Shown: positions 1-8,086, counted from the first letter of the stretch. The stretch is DNA of 41,168 nt from CAG-877 sp045125935 (GCA_045125935.1 JBGVNW010000062.1:1-41168); one strand, 5' to 3'. Notes: generated by a model from the letters alone, not told the origin. Made by a program: numbers and translations.

Positions 1-83
1 TAAATCAAAAAGAGGTTACCATCACAAATATGAAAAATAGCTATTTATTTTAATTTAAAATTCATATATTATGAGTTGTTTTT

Positions 84-109
84 GGAGTGGACTTTTGTAC
101 ACTCCTTTT
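84..109 (+). terminator. Possible intrinsic terminator
   Basis: GGAGTG (84-89) pairs with CACTCC (100-105), extended inward by two pairs around a TTTT loop, and is followed by TTTTA. This fits a weak plus-strand terminator for a gene ending left of the window. Confidence 0.4.
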
Positions 110-110
110 A

Positions 111-146
111 TGTTCTTTATAAGGAGAAAATTCCTTATAAAGAACA
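111..146. repeat. Perfect 15-bp inverted repeat
   Basis: Positions 111-125 are the exact reverse complement of 132-146, with a 6-nt loop (GAAAAT). No T-tract follows on the plus strand, so it is not a simple terminator. The role is unknown; a mobile-element end or structured-RNA stem is possible. Confidence 0.6.
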
Positions 147-403
147 AACGATTAAAAATCAGAATTTTAAATCGCTTTGGTCGTCACCACTCCAACTTCC
201 TACTTCCTTGACTAGAGTATCCTCTATTCTCCATAGACTTAAACTCACAGCTGTCGCTGCCGTACTCATCATTTAACAAAATAATACATCGAACAAATTA
301 CCTTACCACATTTTTTAATATAGAAAATATTAATCTCTACACTTATATTATTAGCAATTACTACACGTCTTCCTACAAATTTTAGAAAAAATCCTTATAA
401 ACA

Positions 404-428
404 GAAAAAGATGATAATCATCTTTTTC
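404..428. terminator. Possible bidirectional terminator
   Basis: A 12-bp palindrome (404-415 with 417-428) carries A-rich and T-rich outer ends, so it could terminate RNA from either side. No gene next to it clearly needs it. Confidence 0.4.
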
Positions 429-682
429 TTTTGACTTATTATAATATACACACTCAATTTCATCCATAGTTTTGTCATTAATAATTCTATTCTCATATAG
501 GACATTAGTAAACTACGCATATTGTTCTTTTTTATCACTTTCGTTTAAACATATTTTTTATTAGCTTAATTAACTTATTAATTTTCCCTTAATCAAAATA
601 AAAGTATACAATAGAATCATTATCATTTCCTTATAAAGTAGGATAGTCTTTTTCTTCTAAACTGACCACGTAGGTTTTATAA

Positions 683-711
683 CAAAAAAACTAATCTATT
701 TCCAGATTAGT
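683..711 (-). terminator. Intrinsic terminator, minus strand
   Basis: ACTAATCT (690-697) pairs with AGATTAGT (704-711). On the minus strand the stem is followed by a run of seven T. It would terminate transcripts from the STAND gene. It lies 9 nt from the left direct repeat, exactly as the tRNA-operon terminator lies beside the right copy. Confidence 0.7.
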
Positions 712-720
712 TATTTATTA

Positions 721-757
721 AACTCGAAAAGTTCGAGCAAATTTCACTATGGAGCGA
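721..757. repeat. Left imperfect direct repeat, candidate att site
   Basis: This 37-nt segment matches 10963-11001 with two single-base gaps and four mismatches. Both copies contain a small hairpin (CTCGAA/TTCGAG here) and end in TGGAGCGA, which in the right copy is the CCA end of tRNA-Gly read on the plus strand. The two copies bracket the recombinase/relaxase/defence module, so they may be attL and attR, or a repeated tRNA-downstream element. It is not a complete tRNA: the sequence after TGGAGCGA has no T-arm. Confidence 0.5.
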
Positions 758-791
758 TAGTTGAGTGGTTACACAACTTTTTCCCGTATGA

Positions 792-811
792 GGATGATAT
801 ATAAATCATCC
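792..811. repeat. Perfect 7-bp hairpin near left element end
   Basis: GGATGAT (792-798) pairs with ATCATCC (805-811) around a 6-nt AT loop. It overlaps the left copy of a 15-bp inverted repeat (800-814) and could also end the STAND transcript. The T-tract is absent, so terminator function is doubtful. Confidence 0.4.
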
Positions 812-814
812 ATC
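800..814 (+). repeat. Left copy of 15-bp inverted repeat
   Basis: The 15-mer TATAAATCATCCATC occurs here on the plus strand and again on the minus strand at 10909-10923. Each copy lies 40-45 bp inside one of the flanking direct repeats. This would fit recombinase or accessory-factor binding at both ends of the element, but chance in AT-rich DNA is not excluded. Confidence 0.35.
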
Positions 815-858
815 TATAAATATTATAACACATTTTATTTTTTTTGAAATACTATTTG

Positions 859-3800
859 TTAGTTAAGAAAGTCATCAACATATTCTTCAATTTGTGTTCT
901 TTTAATTTCTTGTTTATAACTATCAATTCTTTCATTTAAATAATTAATATGCTCTATATATAATAATTTGTCTTTTCCTTTAATTTTTGTTAGTAAAGAT
1001 TGAATAAATTCTATCTTTTGTTCAATAATTGGAATTCTACTTCCACTCCATGATTCGGAATGGGAGAATAAACATACATTTTTGAATATTTCAATATTAT
1101 TTGTATTATCTAACAAAAATAATATCAATTCTTCTTTTAAACTATTGTCTTTTTCTCCAATTACATAAAATAAATAGTAAATTTTCTCTTTGTCATTCTT
1201 AGATTCTAATATCTTATTTTTGAACCAGCCTATTTGATTATTTTTTATATTTTCATCTGTAGCTGATTCAAATAATGAATGTAATCGCAAATATCCTAAG
1301 TTAGAATCAATTATTTTATTGTAATTATAAGAAATTATTTCATTATGTTTAGGATGAGTCCATATTTTTTTTATAATATTTTTGATTTTACCTGTATGAT
1401 TATATCTATCTTTTTCGAGGATTTTGTTTAATAAATCATAATTATTTATGCACAACAAATATCCTAAATTACCTTCATAATCTCCATGACATTCTACTGA
1501 TTTCAAATATAATTCTTCAAGTAGCTTTTTATTAGCGAATGCATTATATACAATTTCAGCATATTCTTCATCAGCAAATGAAATTGTATAACATGAATAC
1601 AAGCCAAATTCATCTTGCTCTAATATTTCCTTCGTATAATTTTCTAATAATCCCTTATTGTACTTAGAATATTCAATAACACTTTCGATTGATAAAGTAT
1701 ATTTATTAGTAGTATTTTGATTTTTTATAAAATCTTTTACTATGAATATATATTTTTTATTATGATAGTTATTAAGTATACATGTTAATAAGTAATATTT
1801 CTTTGTTGTAGTACTTTTTATTATATTATCTATTATTGCATCTAATAAATCTTTATCTAATATATCTCTGATAAAGAACAGTCCGTTTACAAATGGACAG
1901 TCTTCATATAAATACGATTTAAAAATATCTTTGAATAAAGAAGCGTCTTTGGCTATTAAATATTTAAATAAGATATCCAATGAACTTTGTATTTTCCAGT
2001 TGTCAACTTTTATGTTTTGTTTTTCAACTTTATTTAAAGTTTGAAATATTTTTGTGTAAGATTCTTTATTTTTGTTTTCTAAAAATTGTATTAACTCTTT
2101 ATTTGATTTTCCATAATCATATTTTTCAAATATATTTATTATTAAAAATTCTGGACATTCTTTATACTTTTCTAATGATATTGGTAAATCTACTTTTAAT
2201 TTTTCACATTTTAGTTTTAGTAAGTATAATATTTTGCCCTGTGTTATAGAAATATTTTTCCAGTTAATAAAGTAGTTTTCATCTAAATATTGTACATCAT
2301 TTTTTAATATTTCTATTTGATCATTGCCATAGAACCAGATTGACTCATTTAATAGTATTTTATAATTACATTTATTTTCATCGCATAGCTGAAATACAAT
2401 ATCAAATAGTTTTTTTCTGAATAAGAAAACATTTTCACTTTCTTGCAATTTTAGTGTAATAAGATTAATTGTTCTTGCATTTTTTCCCTGTTCACTAATA
2501 TGAAATTCTAATTCTAGGCAATATAGTAAAGACTGTTCTAATAATATATGATATATATCTTTCATTTTAGAATTTTCTTCTTCTTTATACTTTGAATATA
2601 ATATACTAGTAATTTCAACTTCTAATGCAAAGCTAGGATATAATTCTTTTACTAGCCAATAATCTTTAAGGCTTTTACATATTTCATTATATAATCCTGG
2701 CTTTTTTTCAAGATACGACAATAGTAATTCAAAAGACATTTTTAAATATTCTGTATTTTTAAAATCAGATATTAGATTTAATAAACCATCATTTAAGTAA
2801 ACATTACTATTATATTTAATTTCTTCAGGAAGTTCCTCTTTGGTATAACTGTCAATTTTATTTTTAATTTTAAGTAATGCCTTTGAAGGGTTGACATTAT
2901 GAAAATATTCTACAAATTTCCAATCATTGTTATAGGTTTCTTCATTCCATACTTCATTTATTTCTGCTGTTATGTAATTAAGTGTTTCTTCATTATAAAA
3001 TTGTTCATTAATCATATTTATTGCATTAATAAATTTATTAATAAAATTAGGGTATAGTTTCTTTAACAAATCTGAAATTGTAATTGTTTTATCAACAATT
3101 AGATATTTGCATAATAGATAATTAGCAAAATTTTGATCACAAATTTTTAATGCATCTTCATTAAAATAGTCAATTAGTTCCATATCCCTTAATTTTTTAA
3201 ATTCATTTACATCGAAAATTTGCAAATCACTTAATATTTTTTTTACAATTTCATTAGAAGTACTTATTGGAGATAGTAATGAGATGTAGAATAATATATC
3301 TATTTCATGAGATGATATATTTTTTTCTTTAAAAATACTATCGTAATAATTTTTAAAAACATCATACACACTATTTAAAGATTCTATCTTTCCGTCTCTA
3401 ACAGCAATAAAACTCATTATTGCTAGTCGCGGATTGCCATTTGCTATTTTTAGTATTTTTTCTTGCCAATTCTTATTTTTAACATTATAATTTTTTTCTA
3501 AAATATCTATAAGTTCTGAATCTTCCATTTTATTTAATAGATAAATATTCGGTTCAATACATGCATTTAATTTATTTAGAATATCATCTAGTAAATAATC
3601 TCTAACAGTTGCAACTATTTTTATTTCTTCATTTTTATTAGTTATTATTAAATCAATAATTGAGTTTAATCCATTAAGATTATTAATATCATCGATAAAT
3701 ATAATATACTTTTTATCATTTTTTATAGATGTTTTTATATCATCATATAAATTTAAACCATTTATTCTAATACATAATGGAGTATAATTATCTTTTTGTT

Positions 3801-4476
3801 CTAGTTCCTTTAATATTTCTAATGAGATTTTGGTTTTACCATTACCTGGCTTTCCAGATATTATTGTCATTTTTGAATCCATAATATTTTTGTAAATTAA
3901 ATCTTTATCTTTTCTATATATAAAGTCTAGCTCTAAAGGGGAATTAATTGAAAATTTATCATAACGTTCTATAAATGTTTTTATATCACTAATTTGATTT
4001 GTATCTATTGGTATGTTTAAAAAATCATTTGCAATGCCTTGATAATTTTCACAAATGTCATGTGCCATAGAGTCTATATCCATTAAAGTTATTTTAATAC
4101 CCGGCACCAAATTAATTAATTTATTATAATCTCCTGGTTTTATATTTGTATTTGTATGAAAACAAATAATTTCTTTAATTTGTTCCTTCGTTATTCCTGT
4201 TTTCCTTTCATCACATGCTTCTTTAATATCTTTGGTTAGTTTAGCAATTGACTCTTTTTCTACTGTACCATACATTAGTAAAGTGTATTTTTGATTTTCA
4301 TCAATTGAATAAGAATCTGGAATTCCTTTGGTTGTTTTATTTGTCCCTTCTTTGCTTCCTAAGTCATGCATATTACTAAATTCAAATTTTCTAGTACTAT
4401 ATTCTGAACAAAAACGTTGATATTCTCCTGGACCTAAACTTTTTATTGCATTTTGTATTTCTAAAAATTTAGACAT
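859..4476 (-). CDS. STAND-family NTPase with nuclease-like N-terminus, candidate anti-phage sensor
   Basis: A 1205-residue protein. The P-loop (GKPGNGKT, about residues 206-213), Walker B (FIDDIN, about 257-262) and a sensor-like ATVRD (about 285-290) define a STAND/AAA-type ATPase. The N-terminal 150 residues (SLGPGEYQRFC, then NKTTKGIPDSY and KYTLLMYGT) resemble the PD-(D/E)xK-like domain fused to STAND NTPases in defence systems. The usual acidic residue of the nuclease core looks replaced by Met in LLMYGT, so catalysis is uncertain. Residues from about 400 to the end are helical, as expected of a target-sensing repeat region. The ATG at 4476 is chosen because AGGAG (4486-4490) directly abuts the upstream in-frame ATG but is 9 nt from this one. 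Inference: on sensing a phage product it oligomerises and triggers its effector. The family call is firm; the exact defence type is not. Confidence 0.75.
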   Translation of the reverse strand: MSKFLEIQNAIKSLGPGEYQRFCSEYSTRKFEFSNMHDLGSKEGTNKTTKGIPDSYSIDENQKYTLLMYGTVEKESIAKLTKDIKEACDERKTGITKEQIKEIICFHTNTNIKPGDYNKLINLVPGIKITLMDIDSMAHDICENYQGIANDFLNIPIDTNQISDIKTFIERYDKFSINSPLELDFIYRKDKDLIYKNIMDSKMTIISGKPGNGKTKISLEILKELEQKDNYTPLCIRINGLNLYDDIKTSIKNDKKYIIFIDDINNLNGLNSIIDLIITNKNEEIKIVATVRDYLLDDILNKLNACIEPNIYLLNKMEDSELIDILEKNYNVKNKNWQEKILKIANGNPRLAIMSFIAVRDGKIESLNSVYDVFKNYYDSIFKEKNISSHEIDILFYISLLSPISTSNEIVKKILSDLQIFDVNEFKKLRDMELIDYFNEDALKICDQNFANYLLCKYLIVDKTITISDLLKKLYPNFINKFINAINMINEQFYNEETLNYITAEINEVWNEETYNNDWKFVEYFHNVNPSKALLKIKNKIDSYTKEELPEEIKYNSNVYLNDGLLNLISDFKNTEYLKMSFELLLSYLEKKPGLYNEICKSLKDYWLVKELYPSFALEVEITSILYSKYKEEENSKMKDIYHILLEQSLLYCLELEFHISEQGKNARTINLITLKLQESENVFLFRKKLFDIVFQLCDENKCNYKILLNESIWFYGNDQIEILKNDVQYLDENYFINWKNISITQGKILYLLKLKCEKLKVDLPISLEKYKECPEFLIINIFEKYDYGKSNKELIQFLENKNKESYTKIFQTLNKVEKQNIKVDNWKIQSSLDILFKYLIAKDASLFKDIFKSYLYEDCPFVNGLFFIRDILDKDLLDAIIDNIIKSTTTKKYYLLTCILNNYHNKKYIFIVKDFIKNQNTTNKYTLSIESVIEYSKYNKGLLENYTKEILEQDEFGLYSCYTISFADEEYAEIVYNAFANKKLLEELYLKSVECHGDYEGNLGYLLCINNYDLLNKILEKDRYNHTGKIKNIIKKIWTHPKHNEIISYNYNKIIDSNLGYLRLHSLFESATDENIKNNQIGWFKNKILESKNDKEKIYYLFYVIGEKDNSLKEELILFLLDNTNNIEIFKNVCLFSHSESWSGSRIPIIEQKIEFIQSLLTKIKGKDKLLYIEHINYLNERIDSYKQEIKRTQIEEYVDDFLN

Positions 4477-4493
4477 ATTTACCATCTCCTAAT

Positions 4494-4521
4494 AAAAAAG
4501 TATCATTCTATTGAATGATAC
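4494..4521 (-). terminator. Terminator-like hairpin directly before the STAND ribosome binding site
   Basis: A perfect 9-bp stem (4500-4508 with 4513-4521, 4-nt loop) is followed on the minus strand by six T and then, within a few bases, the AGGAG of the STAND gene. It can end regulator transcripts. Because the STAND promoter lies upstream of it, it could also attenuate the STAND message. Confidence 0.7.
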
Positions 4522-4534
4522 GAAATCTATTTTA

Positions 4535-4562
4535 ATTATAGCAGATTATTGCAATTATTCAA
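4535..4562 (-). promoter_or_regulatory. Putative sigma-A promoter for the STAND gene
   Basis: Minus strand: TTGAAT (4562-4557), 16-bp spacer, TATAAT (4540-4535). The -35 box overlaps the stop codon of the XRE regulator. The predicted start, near 4528, places the terminator-like hairpin at the very 5' end of the transcript. Confidence 0.55.
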
Positions 4563-4797
4563 ATAATTTATCCATAGTTATTCCTAAAACTACTGAAATT
4601 CTATACAAGGTATCAACAGAGCAACCAATCTTACCATTTTTATACTCTAATCGTCTGATAAAGTCATATGATTTTTCAACATCAACTGCCAATTGTTCTT
4701 GAGTAATATTAGCTATTTTCCTATATTTTCTAATATTTTTAGATACTCTAACCATTATATTTTCTTCAAATTTAAAGTTTCTCTTAAATGTAGTCAT
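4555..4797 (-). CDS. XRE-family helix-turn-helix regulator
   Basis: An 80-residue DNA-binding protein. Residues about 19-75 form a Cro/C1-type HTH (NIRKYRKIANITQEQLA, then a recognition-helix region with SYDFIRRLE, ending VVLGITMDKLFE). The start is supported by GAGGTGA 7-8 nt upstream; the internal ATG at residue 15 is an alternative. It is divergent from the Ltp-repeat gene and lies directly upstream of the STAND NTPase, separated by a terminator-like hairpin. The shared intergenic region carries four GTCC-type repeats that overlap the divergent -10 boxes, so it probably represses both itself and the Ltp-repeat gene. This is inference; no operator has been tested. Confidence 0.85.
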   Translation of the reverse strand: MTTFKRNFKFEENIMVRVSKNIRKYRKIANITQEQLAVDVEKSYDFIRRLEYKNGKIGCSVDTLYRISVVLGITMDKLFE

Positions 4798-4812
4798 AAA
4801 TATTCACCTCTA

Positions 4813-4900
4813 ATTATATTGTCCTATTTATGGCTTTTTATGTCCGGGAACAGAAATGTCCTGTTTAGGTATTCACAAGTCCTGTTTTATAGTGTATAAT
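4813..4900. promoter_or_regulatory. Divergent promoter region with a four-copy GTCC operator array
   Basis: Repeats in the same orientation begin at 4821 (GTCCTATTT), 4842 (GTCCGGGAA), 4858 (GTCCTGTTT) and 4879 (GTCCTGTTT), spaced 21, 16 and 21 bp, so the outer pairs are two helical turns apart. The first abuts the minus-strand TATAAT of the regulator (4818-4813). The last lies just upstream of the plus-strand TATAAT (4895-4900) of the Ltp-repeat gene. Neither promoter has a good -35 box. This fits binding by the adjacent XRE protein. Confidence 0.6.
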
Positions 4901-4925
4901 TATAGTTGAAAGGAGTACGAGCTAA

Positions 4926-5645
4926 ATGGCTAAAATGAAAAATTGTAAATCTTGTGGAAAAGAAATTGCTAGCAATGCAAAAATTTGTCCTAACTGCGGT
5001 GTGAAAAATAAAAAGCCTTTTTATAAGGCAGTTTGGTTTTGGATTATTGTAGTTATAATTGTTGTTGTAATTGCTGGAGGAGGAAATGGTGAATCTTCTA
5101 ATGAAGAAACAAAATTTGAGAAAAACAAAGGTACAAAAGTTACAGTTGTTGACATGAGTGGAATGACTGAGGCTGAAAGAGATACATGGTGTAATGATAA
5201 AAAAGTAAATTGTATTACTAAAACAGAATATTCAGATTCAGTAGCTAAAGATGGTTTTGTAAGCCAAAGTATTGCTGCCGATAAAGAGATATATGAAGGC
5301 GATAAAATTACTATAGTTATTTCTTTAGGAAAAGAACCAACTACAGGGCAAAAAAACGCACTAAAAAAAGCTGAATCATATTCTTCTACAATGCATATGT
5401 CTAAAAAAGGTATATATAAACAACTTACTTCTGAATATGGTGAAGGTTTTACTGCCGAAGAAGCACAATATGCCATAGATAATATGAAAGCCGATTGGAA
5501 TGCTAATGCTTTAGCAAAAGCAAAGAGTTATCAAAGCTCAATGAGTATGTCAAAATCAGCTATTTATAAACAACTAACATCAGATTATGGTGAAGGTTTT
5601 ACTGCTGAAGAAGCACAATATGCTATTGATCATTTAGATGATTAA
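4926..5645 (+). CDS. Membrane protein with zinc ribbon, PASTA-like domain and two Ltp repeats
   Basis: A 239-residue protein. In order: a zinc ribbon (CKSCG at 7-11 and CPNCG at 21-25), one membrane segment (about 32-51), a PASTA-like domain (about 70-136), and two copies of the Ltp/host-cell-surface-exposed repeat (about 145-188 and 192-238), each with YGEGFTAEEAQYAID. Ltp of the temperate streptococcal phage TP-J34 is a superinfection-exclusion lipoprotein that blocks phage DNA entry, and the repeats are its functional part. Here anchoring is by a transmembrane helix, since there is no lipobox cysteine. GGAG at 4912-4915 supports the first ATG. It is divergent from the XRE regulator and is followed by a terminator shared with the KilA-N gene. 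Role by inference: exclusion of phage or conjugative DNA. Confidence 0.8.
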   Translation: MAKMKNCKSCGKEIASNAKICPNCGVKNKKPFYKAVWFWIIVVIIVVVIAGGGNGESSNEETKFEKNKGTKVTVVDMSGMTEAERDTWCNDKKVNCITKTEYSDSVAKDGFVSQSIAADKEIYEGDKITIVISLGKEPTTGQKNALKKAESYSSTMHMSKKGIYKQLTSEYGEGFTAEEAQYAIDNMKADWNANALAKAKSYQSSMSMSKSAIYKQLTSDYGEGFTAEEAQYAIDHLDD

Positions 5646-5650
5646 AAATA

Positions 5651-5682
5651 AAAAATGGTATTTAGAGTACCATTTTTATTTT
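5651..5682. terminator. Bidirectional intrinsic terminator
   Basis: AAAAATGGTA (5651-5660) pairs with TACCATTTTT (5668-5677) around a 7-nt loop, with A and T tracts on either side. It separates the convergent Ltp-repeat and KilA-N genes and overlaps the stop codon of the latter. Confidence 0.8.
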
Positions 5683-6557
5683 TGCACAATTAATTGGTTA
5701 TTTATATTATTTTCCATATATTCTAAATTGCTAAATGATTTATTATTTTTTAATAAATCCATTTGCTTTCGTGCAATATTATTTAGCTTAACAAGTCTTT
5801 CACTTTGAGATATATTCATTTCTATCAATTCGGCATTTATATTTTCTAGATTATTTAAAATTACAAGATGTAGTAAATCTGTATAATCTCTAATATTACC
5901 ATTTTTTGCAAGTTCAGAATTATTTTTTCTCCATTCTTTAGCTGTCATTCCAAATAGGGCAACATTTAATACATCAGCTTCTTCAGCATATACAAATTTC
6001 TTTTGTTTTTCCGTTAAAGTTGGAATTATAACACTTTTAATGGCATCAGTATGAACAATATAATTAACTTTTGCCAAAACCCTATTAGCATGCCAATCAA
6101 TTTTATTTTGATAAGCCTCATTTTTCTTTAATCGCTGAAATTCTTGAATAACATATAACTTAAATTCTGGGGATAGCCAGCTTGCAAATTCAAACGCAAT
6201 ATCGCTTCTTGCAAATGTTCCACCTCCATATTTACCTGATTTTGAAATAATTCCGATTGCATTTGTTTCCTTTATCCATTTTTGTGGGGATATTTTAAAC
6301 TTGTTGCTACCAGCTTCATTTTTAAACGAGTCGAATTCGACACCTTTAAAATTTTCATTATTAATACTTTCCCATAAACCTAAATATGATATAACATCTT
6401 TGTTTCTCATCCAGTTTTGTATTGGAAATCTTGGATCATCTTCATCTGCATATCGTGCCAAATCAGTTAATGAAATATATTCATGTCCGTCTATTCTTAA
6501 TACACTAATTTTTTGCTCATTCACTCTAATTTCTGCTTTTATATTATCTTTATTCAT
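5676..6557 (-). CDS. KilA-N domain protein
   Basis: A 293-residue protein whose first 145 residues carry the KilA-N pattern common in phage and integrative elements: EYISLTDLARYAD, a tryptophan-rich RFPIQNWMRNKD, then KWIKETNAIGI, GKYGGGTFARSDIAFEFASW and SPEFKLYVIQEFQRLK. KilA-N is a DNA-binding fold related to KilA-N/APSES and is often paired with antirepressor or replication functions. The C-terminal half (EKQKKFVYAEEADVLNVALFG, then a helical tail) is conserved in cellular homologues, but its role is not known. AAAGGATGTGA upstream supports the start. It lies between the relaxase and the defence cargo. The domain call is firm; its function in this element is unknown. Confidence 0.85.
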   Translation of the reverse strand: MNKDNIKAEIRVNEQKISVLRIDGHEYISLTDLARYADEDDPRFPIQNWMRNKDVISYLGLWESINNENFKGVEFDSFKNEAGSNKFKISPQKWIKETNAIGIISKSGKYGGGTFARSDIAFEFASWLSPEFKLYVIQEFQRLKKNEAYQNKIDWHANRVLAKVNYIVHTDAIKSVIIPTLTEKQKKFVYAEEADVLNVALFGMTAKEWRKNNSELAKNGNIRDYTDLLHLVILNNLENINAELIEMNISQSERLVKLNNIARKQMDLLKNNKSFSNLEYMENNINNQLIVQK

Positions 6558-6613
6558 AACTCACATCCTTTCTATAATTGAATAAAGTTCGCTTAATTTA
6601 ATATTATAGCACT

Positions 6614-7987
6614 TTATAGTTCTAATGAATCATTATCTTTTTCTTTGTCTTGTTCTCCATAGCCTAAAACTTTATCATAAGTTTCTGTACTAATAATTCT
6701 ATGGTCATGCATATCTTCTAAAACTTCAACATAAGAATCTTCTTTATCTTTTCTACTTATCATTCTTTTAAATAAATTAACCAAATTTTTAAAGAATTGT
6801 TCTAGTTGTTGAAGTCTATATTTCAAATTAAAATTGTCTCGTCTTAACTCATCAATTTTGGCTTGTTGTTCATTTACTTTTGAAGTTAAATTATCAACTC
6901 TTAATTTTAGAGCTTCATTATTTTCTCTTAAATTTTTAATCTTTTTTGAACCTTGTCTAGCTTGTTTAGTAATAATATTTAAATTTGCCGATAATTCTTT
7001 TACATCTCTATATTCATCCGTTGTTTTGTCAACTTTATCAAAATAATTTTCTAACTTATCTTTTTGTTCCTTAGAAATGAAAAATAAATCATCTCTTAAA
7101 GGAACTTTTTTTAACTTGTCTATTTCACTTTTAATGTCAGTAGAAATAGATTTTAATTCTAAAGAATTATTACTTATTGTATCTATTTCTTTCTGATGTT
7201 TTTCAATTAAATCTTTAGTTTCTTGATAATTAGTCATATCAGATACATGAATATCTCTATTTCTACCTTTAAGTTTTTGTTTTAAAGTTGCTTCCATATT
7301 GTATTCTTTGTTGTATTCTTCAATACATAAAGTTCGCATTTTATCTTGCAATTCTTTTAAAGAAGTTCTAGTAAATACATCAGTTTTTCCTACTTGCATA
7401 GACATACCAGTTTTACAATTATATTTAATTGGTACTCCAACAATATGCATATGTGGACTAGTTTCATCATAATGAATGATAGCACTACATACTTTAAAGT
7501 TTGGAATTAATAGTTCTAAATCATCAACTTGTTTTGAATATACACTAGTCATTTTATGTTTGTAATTTAAGTCATTAGTATCCCAAAACTTTTTATCTCC
7601 AAGTTCAATTATTATTTCACAAGCTAAATCGCTTTTAGAGTTATCACTAACTTTTTTAAAGTAATTATCTATATTTCTATCATCTCTAATTTGTTTATTA
7701 TTGTATTCAATTCTTGCTTCTTCAAATTCAGTTTTATAAAAATTTTCTACATCTTTATAAAGAGAAGAAGTACCTCTTATGATAACTATTTCATCTTGTT
7801 TATTATCATATTTTCTATAATTATGCTTATCAACTTTTGCTAATTGTTTTGTATTTTGAATAGCATTATTACTCATTGAAGTAGTACCGCTAATATTATT
7901 TTTACCAGAATTTCTAACACTATTTTTTCTATTTTTATCACTACCTAAATGTAGTGAATATGCAAGTTCACTTATTATAATCACCAT
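6614..7987 (-). CDS. mobV: MobV/Pre-family relaxase (plasmid mobilization protein)
   Basis: A 457-residue protein of the Mob/Pre family (PF01076). The diagnostic motif HYDETSPHMHIVGVPI (about residues 172-187) supplies the metal-binding histidines of the relaxase. The N-terminal ISELAYSLHLGSDKNRK is also family-like. Residues about 265-420 are predicted coiled coil. It should nick the oriT, probably in the palindromic region just upstream of the gene, and lead transfer with a helper conjugation system; no type IV secretion genes are present. The start is uncertain: the ATG at 7987 lies inside an AAGGATGGTGA sequence that functions as the Shine-Dalgarno of neighbouring genes. Used the same way here, it would point to an ATA codon 3-4 codons downstream. 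Confidence 0.9.
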   Translation of the reverse strand: MVIIISELAYSLHLGSDKNRKNSVRNSGKNNISGTTSMSNNAIQNTKQLAKVDKHNYRKYDNKQDEIVIIRGTSSLYKDVENFYKTEFEEARIEYNNKQIRDDRNIDNYFKKVSDNSKSDLACEIIIELGDKKFWDTNDLNYKHKMTSVYSKQVDDLELLIPNFKVCSAIIHYDETSPHMHIVGVPIKYNCKTGMSMQVGKTDVFTRTSLKELQDKMRTLCIEEYNKEYNMEATLKQKLKGRNRDIHVSDMTNYQETKDLIEKHQKEIDTISNNSLELKSISTDIKSEIDKLKKVPLRDDLFFISKEQKDKLENYFDKVDKTTDEYRDVKELSANLNIITKQARQGSKKIKNLRENNEALKLRVDNLTSKVNEQQAKIDELRRDNFNLKYRLQQLEQFFKNLVNLFKRMISRKDKEDSYVEVLEDMHDHRIISTETYDKVLGYGEQDKEKDNDSLEL

Positions 7988-8011
7988 CCTTTTTTATAGT
8001 AGTATTTGGTT

Positions 8012-8086
8012 ATGACAAAATACATAACCCCCTAGGTATCTTGTCATGCTAACAAGATTCCAGTGGGCTAAGGTTTAACACCTTAG
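8012..8086. other. Candidate oriT region
   Basis: Just upstream of the relaxase gene lie two strong inverted repeats. The first is ATGACAA (8012-8018) with TTGTCAT (8041-8047), extended by ATAC/GTAT, around a loop containing ACCCCCTAG. The second is CTAAGGT (8068-8074) with ACCTTAG (8080-8086) around TTAAC. MobV oriTs are typically such hairpins immediately 5' of the mob gene. The nick site cannot be placed. The rest of 7988-8209 is AT-rich with nothing else recognisable. Confidence 0.55.

Larger units (their letters stand above)
1..720. other. Gene-poor AT-rich flank with several hairpins
   Basis: I see no convincing gene here. A 66-codon plus-strand frame at 76-276 has no recognisable family and runs through two strong hairpins, so I do not call it. 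What the stretch holds is palindromes: a stem at 84-105 followed by TTTTA, a perfect 15-bp stem at 111-125/132-146, a 12-bp stem at 404-428, and a minus-strand terminator at 690-711. A short minus-strand frame from about 269 down to 156 (37 codons) also lacks a ribosome binding site. The region may be the chromosomal flank of the mobile element to the right. Confidence 0.5.

Noticed and set aside
76..276. 66-codon plus-strand ORF near the left edge
   Set aside because: It reads through two strong palindromes, has no family resemblance and no clear Shine-Dalgarno.
747..815. tRNA-like 5' half (GGAGCGA acceptor-like start with a GTTG/CAAC D-arm-like stem)
   Set aside because: No anticodon stem-loop, T-arm or matching 3' acceptor follows; the similarity comes from the shared TGGAGCGA of the direct repeat.
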